This document shows, one piece after another, positions 1 to 5,594 of a stretch of 7,597 nucleotides of DNA. The position numbers and the translations under genes are program-made. The notes below the pieces were generated by a model. That model searched no databases. It was not told the origin of the DNA and was given only the letters and a program-made list of their open reading frames with translations. Every line of letters begins with the position of its first letter. The stretch's first letter is position 1. Source of the stretch: JBEBBU01 sp041158225 (lineage in GTDB: Bacteria > Pseudomonadota > Gammaproteobacteria > Methylococcales > Methylococcaceae); NCBI GenBank assembly GCA_041158225.1, contig JBEBBU010000093.1:1-7597 (forward strand). Direction: 5' to 3'.

Positions 1-451
1 GCGCTGGACAGGCCCAAGCGCAGCTGGGCTGCCAGCAGCAACATAGCTGGACGGCCCCTGCGCAAGCACTACCTGCCGGCCTCCGGACAGGACGGGATCA
101 GCAGGCAGGCCATGCCGGAAACTCGATGCCTGATGGCAATCTGCCGGTAACGACTGCTTGCCAACGTCACCGGACGACCAGACTGGCCTGAAGATATTGC
201 CTGCGGGACTGCCGCGCAGGCCCTGCTGACCAGACCCGGCAGCGGTCCAGGAGGACTGACAGACTAAGGCTGGGTAAGACGAGCGCATGCTGGGCGCCTG
301 CGAAAGGATGCGCCGGCGGTCCCTCTGGTCACCTTCTGGTCACGGCGACTGGTCGTCAAGGGTCATGGGGGGCATAGGGCGAACGGGAGGAAGAACAGGC
401 CGGCATCGGCTGGATCGCCAGCATTCACGAGGGCTGGCGCTGGCTATCGCG
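1..451. other. GC-rich stretch without a supportable gene
   Basis: This stretch lies beyond the terminator of the rplM-rpsI-tRNA unit. By eye it is richer in G and C than the rest of the window. Reading frames are open by chance in several directions. One minus-strand frame stays open from 339 to the left edge, with an ATG at 288-286, but its translation resembles no family I know and has no convincing ribosome binding site. Plus-strand frames entering from the left stop near 150 and 200, and neither looks like a conserved protein end. Visible structure includes an inverted repeat with 7-bp arms at 199-205 and 215-221, without a T-tract, and a cluster of GGTC repeats at 325-365. It may be a spacer, a decayed gene, or the end of a gene lying mostly outside the window. 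Confidence 0.5.
325..365. repeat. Short GGTC(A) direct repeats
   Basis: CTGGTCAC occurs at 325-332 and again at 336-343. A partial copy, CTGGTC, is at 349-354, and GGTCA is at 361-365. The GGTC cores start at 327, 338, 351 and 361, so the intervals are 11, 13 and 10 bp, close to one helical turn each. Such phasing can mark a protein-binding array, but the units are short and lie in GC-rich DNA, so chance is possible. No gene start nearby gives it a function. Confidence 0.4.
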
Positions 452-486
452 CAAAACAAAAGGCCCACACCGGAGTGCAGGCCCTT
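452..486 (-). terminator. Intrinsic terminator of the rplM-rpsI-tRNA-Gln unit
   Basis: Read on the minus strand, a stem with arms at 486-475 and 470-459 closes on a UCCG loop (474-471) flanked by C and G, which is a UNCG-class stable tetraloop. It is followed by the T-rich run TTTTGTTTT (461-453), which overlaps the base of the stem. The stem includes three G-T wobble pairs that become A-C mismatches on the other strand, so it is built to work leftwards. It begins 9 nt past the tRNA CCA end and is the natural end for the whole upstream unit. Confidence 0.85.
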
Positions 487-494
487 GCTTATAC

Positions 495-568
495 TGGCTG
501 GGGGACGAGGATTCGAACCTCGGTAAACGGAGTCAGAGTCCGTTGTCCTACCGCTAGACGATCCCCCA
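495..568 (-). tRNA. tRNA-Gln (anticodon CTG)
   Basis: The 74-nt sequence folds into a full cloverleaf. The acceptor stem TGGGGGA pairs with TCCCCCA over 7 bp, beginning with the U1-A72 pair and followed by discriminator G73 and an encoded CCA end (497-495). These are known identity traits of bacterial tRNA-Gln. The anticodon stem ACGGA/TCCGT holds the loop CTCTGAC, giving anticodon CTG, which reads CAG. The T arm CGAGG/CCTCG carries the loop TTCGAAT, and the D arm contains AGCGGTA. The gene begins 18 nt after the rpsI stop codon and is followed at once by a terminator. No separate tRNA promoter is evident, so it is probably cut out of the ribosomal-protein transcript by RNase P and other RNases (inference). 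Confidence 0.97.
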
Positions 569-586
569 ATAAAACAGAGGTAGAAA

Positions 587-979
587 TTAGCGCTTGGAGT
601 ACTGTGGACGACGACGCGCGCCGTGCAGACCGATCTTCTTACGCTCAACTTCACGCGCATCACGCGTGACATAACCAAACTTGCGCAGGATGGGACGCAG
701 GGTCTCATCGTATGCGATCAGTGCACGGGTAATACCGTGACGGATTGCGCCTGCCTGACCAGATGGACCACCACCAACAACCTTGATGACCAGATCCATT
801 TTGCTGGTATTCTCAGTGGCTACCAGAGGCTGCAGAACGATCATGCGATCCGTCTTGCGGCCGAAGTAGTCTTCCAGCGTCTTGTTATTGATCTGGATGG
901 TGCCGCTACCTGTGCGGGTGTAAACACGGGCAATCGCACTTTTACGACGTCCGGTTCCATAATACTGTGCTTGTGCCAT
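587..979 (-). CDS. rpsI: 30S ribosomal protein S9
   Basis: This 130-residue protein has the usual bacterial S9 length. Family signatures run from YYGTGRRKSAIARV near residues 6-19, through GGGPSGQAGAIRHGITRAL around 69-87, to the basic tail GARRRPQYSKR. S9 sits in the head of the small subunit, and in known ribosomes its C-terminal SKR tail reaches the P-site tRNA anticodon loop. It lies 25 nt after rplM, the conserved L13-S9 order of most bacteria, and must share its transcript. The ribosome binding site is weak (AAG just upstream of the ATG), which suggests coupling to rplM translation (inference). The tRNA-Gln follows 18 nt after the stop. Small sequence differences from enteric S9, such as IVLQPL and GLHGARRR, are substitutions within a normal family member. 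Confidence 0.98.
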   Translation of the reverse strand: MAQAQYYGTGRRKSAIARVYTRTGSGTIQINNKTLEDYFGRKTDRMIVLQPLVATENTSKMDLVIKVVGGGPSGQAGAIRHGITRALIAYDETLRPILRKFGYVTRDAREVERKKIGLHGARRRPQYSKR

Positions 980-1004
980 AGCTTAGACTTGTAAGTTGTA
1001 TGGG

Positions 1005-1433
1005 TTAAATTTCAAGAACCTTGGGCTGCTGGGCCTGATGGGTATGTTCAGGACCTGCATAAACCTTCAGCTTGCGGAACATGGCACGACCCAGAGGATT
1101 GCGCGGCAGCATGCCCTTCACAGCAGTTTCAATGATCTGCTCTGGCTTTTTCTGGCGCAGCTTACCAAGGGTGATCGACTTCATGTTGCCGATGTAGCCC
1201 GTATGCTTGTAGTAAACCTTGTCCTGCTCTTTATTGCCGGTAACGCGAACTTTCTCTGCGTTGATGACAACGATGTAATCACCGGTATCAACATGAGGCG
1301 TATATTCGGGCTTATGCTTGCCACGCAGGCGGCGTGCAATTTCCGTACTCAGGCGACCCAGAGTCTTGCCATCGGCATCGATTACAAACCAGTCGCGACG
1401 CACCTCGGCGGGTTTGGCACTGAATGTCTTCAT
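1005..1433 (-). CDS. rplM: 50S ribosomal protein L13
   Basis: The 142-residue product matches bacterial L13 in length and along its whole sequence. It starts MKTFSAKP, continues with DWFVIDADGKTLGRL and RLRGKHKPEYTPHVDTGDYIVVINAEKV, and ends with KGMLPRNPLGRAMFRKLKVYAGPEH and AQQPKVLEI. L13 is an early-assembling 23S rRNA-binding protein of the large subunit. The ATG at 1433-1431 is the conserved family start. A GGAG at 1448-1445 lies 11 nt upstream and can act as ribosome binding site. It is first in the unit with rpsI and tRNA-Gln and has a clear promoter at 1478-1506. In E. coli the rplM-rpsI operon is autoregulated by L13 at the leader. Whether that applies here cannot be read from the sequence. 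Confidence 0.98.
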   Translation of the reverse strand: MKTFSAKPAEVRRDWFVIDADGKTLGRLSTEIARRLRGKHKPEYTPHVDTGDYIVVINAEKVRVTGNKEQDKVYYKHTGYIGNMKSITLGKLRQKKPEQIIETAVKGMLPRNPLGRAMFRKLKVYAGPEHTHQAQQPKVLEI

Positions 1434-1477
1434 TTCCAGCTACGCTCCAATATCTGGCGTTCAAACTTAAAACACGG

Positions 1478-1506
1478 ATTCTAGCAGGGATACGCAGACT
1501 CGACAA
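1478..1506 (-). promoter_or_regulatory. Sigma70-type promoter for rplM-rpsI-tRNA-Gln
   Basis: On the minus strand, a -35 element TTGTCG (1506-1501, 4 of 6 consensus bases) is separated by exactly 17 nt from a -10 element TAGAAT (1483-1478, 5 of 6). The -10 is preceded by TGC, an extended -10 feature. Transcription would start near 1471, giving a leader of roughly 38 nt before the rplM ATG. No other candidate this good is present between rplM and the divergent porin gene. Confidence 0.75.
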
Positions 1507-1539
1507 GACCCTGTGGTTAATTTTAGCTTGAAGGCATCC

Positions 1540-1558
1540 TCATGGTCGCTTGCCATGA
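1540..1558. promoter_or_regulatory. Dyad TCATGG-N7-CCATGA in the divergent region
   Basis: The arms TCATGG (1540-1545) and CCATGA (1553-1558) are perfect inverted repeats around a 7-nt centre. The inner 15 bp fit the T-N11-A dyad pattern typical of LysR-type regulator boxes (T1543, A1555). It lies about 34 bp upstream of the rplM -35 element and 50 bp, centre to centre, from a second dyad at 1590-1608. The regulator is unknown. With 6-bp arms, chance cannot be excluded. Confidence 0.35.
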
Positions 1559-1589
1559 CAGACAGGATCAGATGTTACCCAAGCATCAC

Positions 1590-1616
1590 TTATGCGGCTA
1601 ACGCATAATGATATGC
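1590..1616. promoter_or_regulatory. Dyad operator candidate upstream of the porin gene
   Basis: TTATGCGGCTAACGCATAA (1590-1608) is a perfect inverted repeat with 7-bp arms and a 5-nt centre. Inside it, T1593 and A1605 give the T-N11-A spacing of LysR-type regulator boxes. An overlapping inverted repeat, GCATA-ATGA-TATGC (1603-1616), places a third half-site on the right, and the direct copies TATGCG and TATGCC lie 21 bp apart, two helical turns. CysB is the LysR-type activator of sulfate genes in gamma- and betaproteobacteria, so a CysB site is a plausible inference, but CysB sites are poorly conserved and I cannot assign it. A promoter could start CTAACG (1598-1603), 16 nt, TATATT (1620-1625). 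Another -10 candidate is TAAAAT (1651-1656), which would put the dyad near -64. Confidence 0.45.
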
Positions 1617-1727
1617 CTTTATATTTGTTTCAAGAACACAGAACAATCCATAAAATCGGCACGCATTCAAGCCATGATCATGCAGCTTGCACATATAGAC
1701 GATTTGAACTTCTGTTAAGGTAATGCA

Positions 1728-3500
1728 ATGTCAGTAAGCCGAAGAGCCCTCGCCATCGTCACCACAATCTTGGCGACCAACACGCTCATGTACCCTTCCA
1801 TCACGCTCGCCAGGCCGAGCGCCCAGGACAAAAAAATCGCAGAACTGGAAGCTCACATCAAGGCGCTGGAAGCCAGGCTGGAAAAAGTACTGGATGCAAA
1901 ACTGAATGAAGGCACTGCTGCCCCAGCGGCTACAGGATCTGCAACCGCACAGGATACCCAGCAGCATGCCGCAGCTACTGCATCGGGTATAAGCAAAGCA
2001 CCCTCAACGGCATCAACTCTCTCTCAGACTGCTCATGCTGACACACCTGTGACCCGTAGCGAACTCGCGTCCCTGAACCAGAAAGTGCGCCTGATTGAAC
2101 GCAAGATGGATGTAGAAAAGGAAGAAAACACCTCGCGCTGGGATAAACTGCCCAAGAGTATTGAACTGGGCTCCCAAGGACTCAAGGTCGTCTCGCAGGA
2201 TCAGGAAAACTCCATCTATCTGCGCGCACTGATCCAGGCGGACAGCAATATCTTCATGGATGACAGCAATGCTACGCCGACTAATGCTAATGGCAGCTCC
2301 ATCGCTGACAAGTTTTTCATGCGCCGGGTACGCCCCATTATTGAGGGCACTGTCTGGAAATGGTTTGACTATCGGGTCATGCCCGACTTCGGCATGGGCA
2401 CAACCCGGCTGTTTGATGCTTACATTGATATGCGCTATTTCAGACAGGCCAGCCTGACCGGCGGCAAATTCAAGTCGCCCATCAGTCTGGAACGCCTGCA
2501 AAGCGCCAGCGCCCTGCCCTTTGTGGAACGCGCCTTCCCGACCCAGCTGGCCCCCAACCGGGACGTCGGTTTCATGCTGCATGGCGAGTTCGATCAGCCG
2601 GGCTACCCCAGCAGCTTCAGCCCGCTCAATCGCAACCAGACCCACAACGGCAACTATCCCATGTATAACTACCCTGATTTTCTCAGCTATCAGGTAGGTA
2701 TCTTTGATGGTTCCCGCAACAATGGCAGCATTGATTCAGACACCAATGATGCGAAAGAATATCAGGGGAGACTGTTCTCCCATCCCTTCCTGCACTCCGG
2801 TGTCAGCGCACTGGAAGGGCTGGGGCTTGGTGTCGCTGGCTCATGGGGACGTCCCAATGATGATACGCTCTCAACCTATCAGAGCCCTGGCCTGCAGAAC
2901 ATTTTTGTCTATAACAGCCTTGCCCGCGCTGACGGCCAGCAGTACCGTGTCTATCCACAGAGCTACTGGATCATGGGCCCCTTCCAGCTGGTCGGCGAAT
3001 ACGCACTCTCCAATCAGGATATCGCCAACCAGGTTACGGTTGACAGGCTGACCCAGAACAAGTTTTCTACCAACCAGAATGATCAGGCCTGGAATGTCAC
3101 AGCCTCTTATGTCCTTACCGGAGAAACCAACACCTTCCTCGGTCAGGGCATCAAACCACGCCACAACTTCAATCCTGCCGAGGGCAACTGGGGGGCATTC
3201 CAGGTGGCAGCCCGCTGGAGTGCCATCAATTTTGACAAGAACATCTTTGAAAATGTGGGCACAGCTGAAAAGCCTATCTATCCCTTCGCAGACCCAAGGG
3301 TATCGGTAGCTGCAGCCACCACCTGGGGATTAAGTATAAGCTGGTGGCTCAATCCTAATGTGAAGCTGATGACAGACTATTCACAGACCAGCTTCCAGGA
3401 AGGCGCAGGCGAGTTCAGCAGCAGCGGTCAGCTGACACCTGCCATACTGGCGCGTGAAACCGAGAAAGTCTGGCAGACCCGTATGCAACTTGGCTTCTGA
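1728..3500 (+). CDS. Outer-membrane porin of the OprP/OprO family, candidate sulfate channel
   Basis: The 590-residue product begins with a signal peptide (about residues 1-29, SRR then a hydrophobic core, likely cut after ITLA). A heptad-like coiled coil follows (about 33-60, KKIAELEAHIKALEARLEKV), then an Ala/Thr/Ser/Gln-rich linker (61-108), a second helical segment (112-135), and a beta-barrel region from about 145 to the final Phe590, the usual end of an outer-membrane protein. Barrel motifs such as RRVRPIIEGTVWKWFDYRVMPDFG (199-222) and GGKFKSPISLERLQ with FVERAFPTQLAPNRDVG (245-281) are characteristic of the phosphate-selective porin O/P family. The ATG has TAAGG at 1716-1720, 7 nt upstream. 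The family name suggests phosphate, but no phosphate gene is present. Sbp follows after 59 nt with no terminator between, so the porin is probably cotranscribed with it and may admit sulfate or related anions. It is longer than classical OprP (about 410-440 residues), mainly through the N-terminal extension. Confidence 0.88.
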   Translation: MSVSRRALAIVTTILATNTLMYPSITLARPSAQDKKIAELEAHIKALEARLEKVLDAKLNEGTAAPAATGSATAQDTQQHAAATASGISKAPSTASTLSQTAHADTPVTRSELASLNQKVRLIERKMDVEKEENTSRWDKLPKSIELGSQGLKVVSQDQENSIYLRALIQADSNIFMDDSNATPTNANGSSIADKFFMRRVRPIIEGTVWKWFDYRVMPDFGMGTTRLFDAYIDMRYFRQASLTGGKFKSPISLERLQSASALPFVERAFPTQLAPNRDVGFMLHGEFDQPGYPSSFSPLNRNQTHNGNYPMYNYPDFLSYQVGIFDGSRNNGSIDSDTNDAKEYQGRLFSHPFLHSGVSALEGLGLGVAGSWGRPNDDTLSTYQSPGLQNIFVYNSLARADGQQYRVYPQSYWIMGPFQLVGEYALSNQDIANQVTVDRLTQNKFSTNQNDQAWNVTASYVLTGETNTFLGQGIKPRHNFNPAEGNWGAFQVAARWSAINFDKNIFENVGTAEKPIYPFADPRVSVAAATTWGLSISWWLNPNVKLMTDYSQTSFQEGAGEFSSSGQLTPAILARETEKVWQTRMQLGF

Positions 3501-3559
3501 CAGTTTCCCCATATGGCAAACCGAAAACAACGATACACAACTTTAAGGAATCATCATTC

Positions 3560-4576
3560 ATGAACAGACAATCATCAGGCTTGCATAAACTCGCCCTCTC
3601 GGTGGCACTAACGCTAGGCACATTGGCCGCCAATGCCGCCGATGTGACCCTGCTGAACGCCTCCAACGACCCGACGCGTGAACTTTTTGAACAGTACAAC
3701 ACCGCCTTCAAAAAACACTGGGCCAGTAAGGCAGGAGAAACCATCGAGATCAAGCAGTCACACGGCGGATCAGGCAAGCAGGCGCGTGCCGTCATTGATG
3801 GCCTTGATGCCGATGTGGTCACACTGGCACTGGCCTATGATATTGACCAGCTGCACCTGAAAGGCAAGCTTATCCCGGAAAACTGGCAGTCGAGACTACC
3901 CCACAACAGTTCCCCCTTCACCTCCACCATGGTCTTTCTGGTGCGCAAAGGCAATCCCCAGCAAATTCATGACTGGGCTGATCTGGTAAAACCTGGTGTA
4001 TCCATCATTACCCCCAACCCCAAGACATCGGGGGGGGCGCGCTGGAACTATATGGCAGCCTGGGGTTATGCACTCAAAGGGAATCCTGCCAATGAAGCGG
4101 AAGCCAAAACCTTTGTGGAACACCTGTACCGCAACACCGCGGTACTGGACAGCGGCGCACGCGGCTCGACTGTCAGCTTTGTTGAACGGGAGCTCGGTGA
4201 TGTGCTGATCACCTGGGAAAACGAGGCTCATCTGACACTCAAGGAATATGGCAAGGACCAGTTTGAGGTTATTTATCCTTCCACCAGCATTATGGCTGAA
4301 CCGCCTGTCGCCGTAGTAGATCAGGTCGTGCGCCGCCATGGTACAGAAAAGGCAGCTGAAGAGTACCTGCACTATCTCTACAGTCCAGAAGGCCAGGAAA
4401 TCATCGCGCAGAACTTCTACCGGCCGCGCGACCCTGCAATCCTGAAAAAATATGCCAGCGTATTTCCAGAAATCAGGCTGTTCACCATTCAGGAAATTGC
4501 CGGGGACTGGCACAAGGCACAGGCCAAACATTTTGCTGATGGCGGCATCTTTGACCAGATCTACCAGAATCGCTAA
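3560..4576 (+). CDS. sbp: Periplasmic sulfate-binding protein of the ABC sulfate transporter
   Basis: The 338-residue protein has a signal peptide (1-26, ending ANA before ADVTLLNAS). It follows the sulfate-binding protein family across its length: ASNDPTREL (34-42), QSHGGSGKQAR (66-76), TPNPKTSGGARWNY (151-164), LDSGARGST (196-204), GDVLITWENEA (213-223), YSPEGQE (274-280) and FYRPRDP (286-292). In the Salmonella homologue, main-chain amides and Ser residues of such loops, including the SGG segment, hold dehydrated sulfate. It captures sulfate, possibly also thiosulfate, and delivers it to CysT/CysW. Sbp and CysP are paralogues. The fit by eye is to Sbp. TAAGGA at 3544-3549 lies 10 nt before the ATG. 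A run of eight G at 4030-4037 encodes part of the SGGA loop. An intrinsic terminator follows 28 nt after the stop, so the binding protein may be made in excess of the membrane components. Confidence 0.96.
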   Translation: MNRQSSGLHKLALSVALTLGTLAANAADVTLLNASNDPTRELFEQYNTAFKKHWASKAGETIEIKQSHGGSGKQARAVIDGLDADVVTLALAYDIDQLHLKGKLIPENWQSRLPHNSSPFTSTMVFLVRKGNPQQIHDWADLVKPGVSIITPNPKTSGGARWNYMAAWGYALKGNPANEAEAKTFVEHLYRNTAVLDSGARGSTVSFVERELGDVLITWENEAHLTLKEYGKDQFEVIYPSTSIMAEPPVAVVDQVVRRHGTEKAAEEYLHYLYSPEGQEIIAQNFYRPRDPAILKKYASVFPEIRLFTIQEIAGDWHKAQAKHFADGGIFDQIYQNR

Positions 4577-4604
4577 GCAGTCATACCATCTGCAGACAAA
4601 CCAG

Positions 4605-4631
4605 GCCTGGCGCTTACCCCGCCGGGCTTTT
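4605..4631 (+). terminator. Intrinsic terminator between sbp and cysT
   Basis: An 8-bp stem pairs GCCTGGCG (4605-4612) with CGCCGGGC (4620-4627), including one T-G wobble, around a 7-nt loop. It is followed by TTTT (4628-4631), then GCC and another TTT. It begins 28 nt after the sbp stop. Termination may be partial, which would lower cysTWA expression relative to sbp, as is common where a binding protein must outnumber its permease (inference). Confidence 0.8.
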
Positions 4632-4694
4632 GCCTTTGCAGGCTATGCTTAGCTGATCAAATGACTTTATAAGCCGGCAGCAAGCCGCTAGACT

Positions 4695-4724
4695 TTAACG
4701 CATACCTAACAACCAACCTGTAAT
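4695..4724 (+). promoter_or_regulatory. Candidate promoter for cysTWA
   Basis: TTAACG (4695-4700, 4 of 6 consensus -35 bases) and TGTAAT (4719-4724, 5 of 6 consensus -10 bases) are 18 nt apart, with a start expected near 4731, about 16 nt before the cysT ATG. The -35 overlaps TAACGCATA (4696-4704), a 9-mer also found in the dyad upstream of the porin. Its place just behind a terminator supports a separate start for cysTWA. The short leader and weak ribosome binding site leave doubt. Confidence 0.4.
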
Positions 4725-4746
4725 TGACTGGTCATGGATTTTCTCA

Positions 4747-5571
4747 ATGCTCAAGCGTCATAGCGTACTGCCAGGCTTTCCCATTGCCATGGGATGCACG
4801 GTAGCCTATCTCTCACTGATCGTGCTGATTCCTCTCTCCGCCACCTTTCTCAAGACAGCGACACTGGGCTGGGACGGTTTCTGGCAGACCATCCTGACGC
4901 CTCGCGTCATGGCGTCCTACCGTCTGACCTTTGGAGCATCCGCGCTGGCGGCCAGTATCAACGCAGTCTTTGGTCTGCTCCTGGCGTGGGTACTGGTACG
5001 CTATGAGTTTCCCGGCCGGAAACTCATCGATGCCATGGTTGACCTGCCCTTTGCCCTGCCCACGGCGGTTGCCGGCATTGCACTCGCCACGCTCTATTCC
5101 AGCAAGGGCTGGCTGGGATCACATCTGGTCCCCATGGGTATCAAGGTCGCCAACTCGCCCATGGGTGTTACTGTCGCCCTTACCTTTATCGGTCTGCCTT
5201 TTGTGGTCAGGACCGTACAGCCAGTACTGGAGGAGTTTGAAGGGGAACTGGAAGAAGCCGCCGCCAGCCTTGGCGCCACGCGCTGGCAGACCTTTACCAT
5301 GGTCATTTTCCCCACCATCTGGCCAGCACTGCTGACAGGATTTGCCCTGGCATTTGCCAGAGCCGTCGGTGAATACGGTTCCGTCATTTTTATTGCCGGT
5401 AATATCCCCATGGTCTCGGAAATCACTCCCCTGCTGATTATTACCAAACTCGAACAGTATGACTATGCTGGCGCTACAGCGCTTGCCGTTACCATGCTGG
5501 TAGCCTCGTTTACCCTGCTGTTTGCCATCAATGCCGTGCAGTGGTGGACCCTGCGCCGCTATGGCCGCTAG
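4747..5571 (+). CDS. cysT: Sulfate ABC transporter, permease subunit CysT (CysU)
   Basis: The 274-residue inner-membrane protein has about six hydrophobic segments, near residues 12-34, 60-84, 98-118, 137-157, 192-212 and 246-266. The cytoplasmic EAA loop, EAAASLGATRWQTFTMVIFP (170-189), is the contact site for the ATPase CysA. The stretch LAFARAVGEYGSVIFIAGNIP (201-221) is typical of CysT. It forms the membrane channel together with CysW. Length agrees with the family, about 275 residues. The start at 4747 has only GGA (4736-4738) 8 nt upstream as ribosome binding site. A nearby ATG at 4734 is out of frame. It is first of three tightly spaced genes, with cysW beginning 23 nt after its stop. 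Confidence 0.96.
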   Translation: MLKRHSVLPGFPIAMGCTVAYLSLIVLIPLSATFLKTATLGWDGFWQTILTPRVMASYRLTFGASALAASINAVFGLLLAWVLVRYEFPGRKLIDAMVDLPFALPTAVAGIALATLYSSKGWLGSHLVPMGIKVANSPMGVTVALTFIGLPFVVRTVQPVLEEFEGELEEAAASLGATRWQTFTMVIFPTIWPALLTGFALAFARAVGEYGSVIFIAGNIPMVSEITPLLIITKLEQYDYAGATALAVTMLVASFTLLFAINAVQWWTLRRYGR

Positions 5572-5594
5572 CGACAAGGAAAGGATGATCCACC

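Noticed and set aside
199..221. Inverted repeat GCCTGCG/CGCAGGC as a terminator
   Set aside because: No T-tract follows on either strand and the loop is 9 nt, so there is no support for termination.
1..288. Minus-strand open frame from an ATG at 288-286 running off the left edge (about 96 codons)
   Set aside because: The translation has no recognisable motif or membrane pattern and no good ribosome binding site. Open frames are expected by chance in such GC-rich DNA, and other frames here are open over similar lengths.
495..520. tRNA 3' end as an integration attachment site
   Set aside because: No second copy of the tRNA 3' segment, no integrase gene and no other mobile-element mark was found in the window.
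287..526. Plus-strand 79-codon frame
   Set aside because: It runs antisense through the terminator and into the tRNA. Its last residues (GGRGFEPR) are the well-known artefact of translating the antisense of a tRNA 3' half.
340..708. Minus-strand 122-codon frame through the tRNA
   Set aside because: It overlaps rpsI, the whole tRNA and the terminator in another frame; the GSNPRPPAS stretch is a translated tRNA T arm.
996..1484. Plus-strand 162-codon frame opposite rplM
   Set aside because: It is a shadow of the rplM coding strand and of its promoter; L13 is unambiguous on the minus strand.
2013..2645. Minus-strand 210-codon frame opposite the porin
   Set aside because: It is antisense to a well-supported porin with signal peptide, family motifs and ribosome binding site. 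No promoter or start signal supports it.
3896..4531. Minus-strand 211-codon frame opposite sbp
   Set aside because: It lies entirely within sbp, whose motifs cover the full length. The frame is open because of codon bias on the coding strand.
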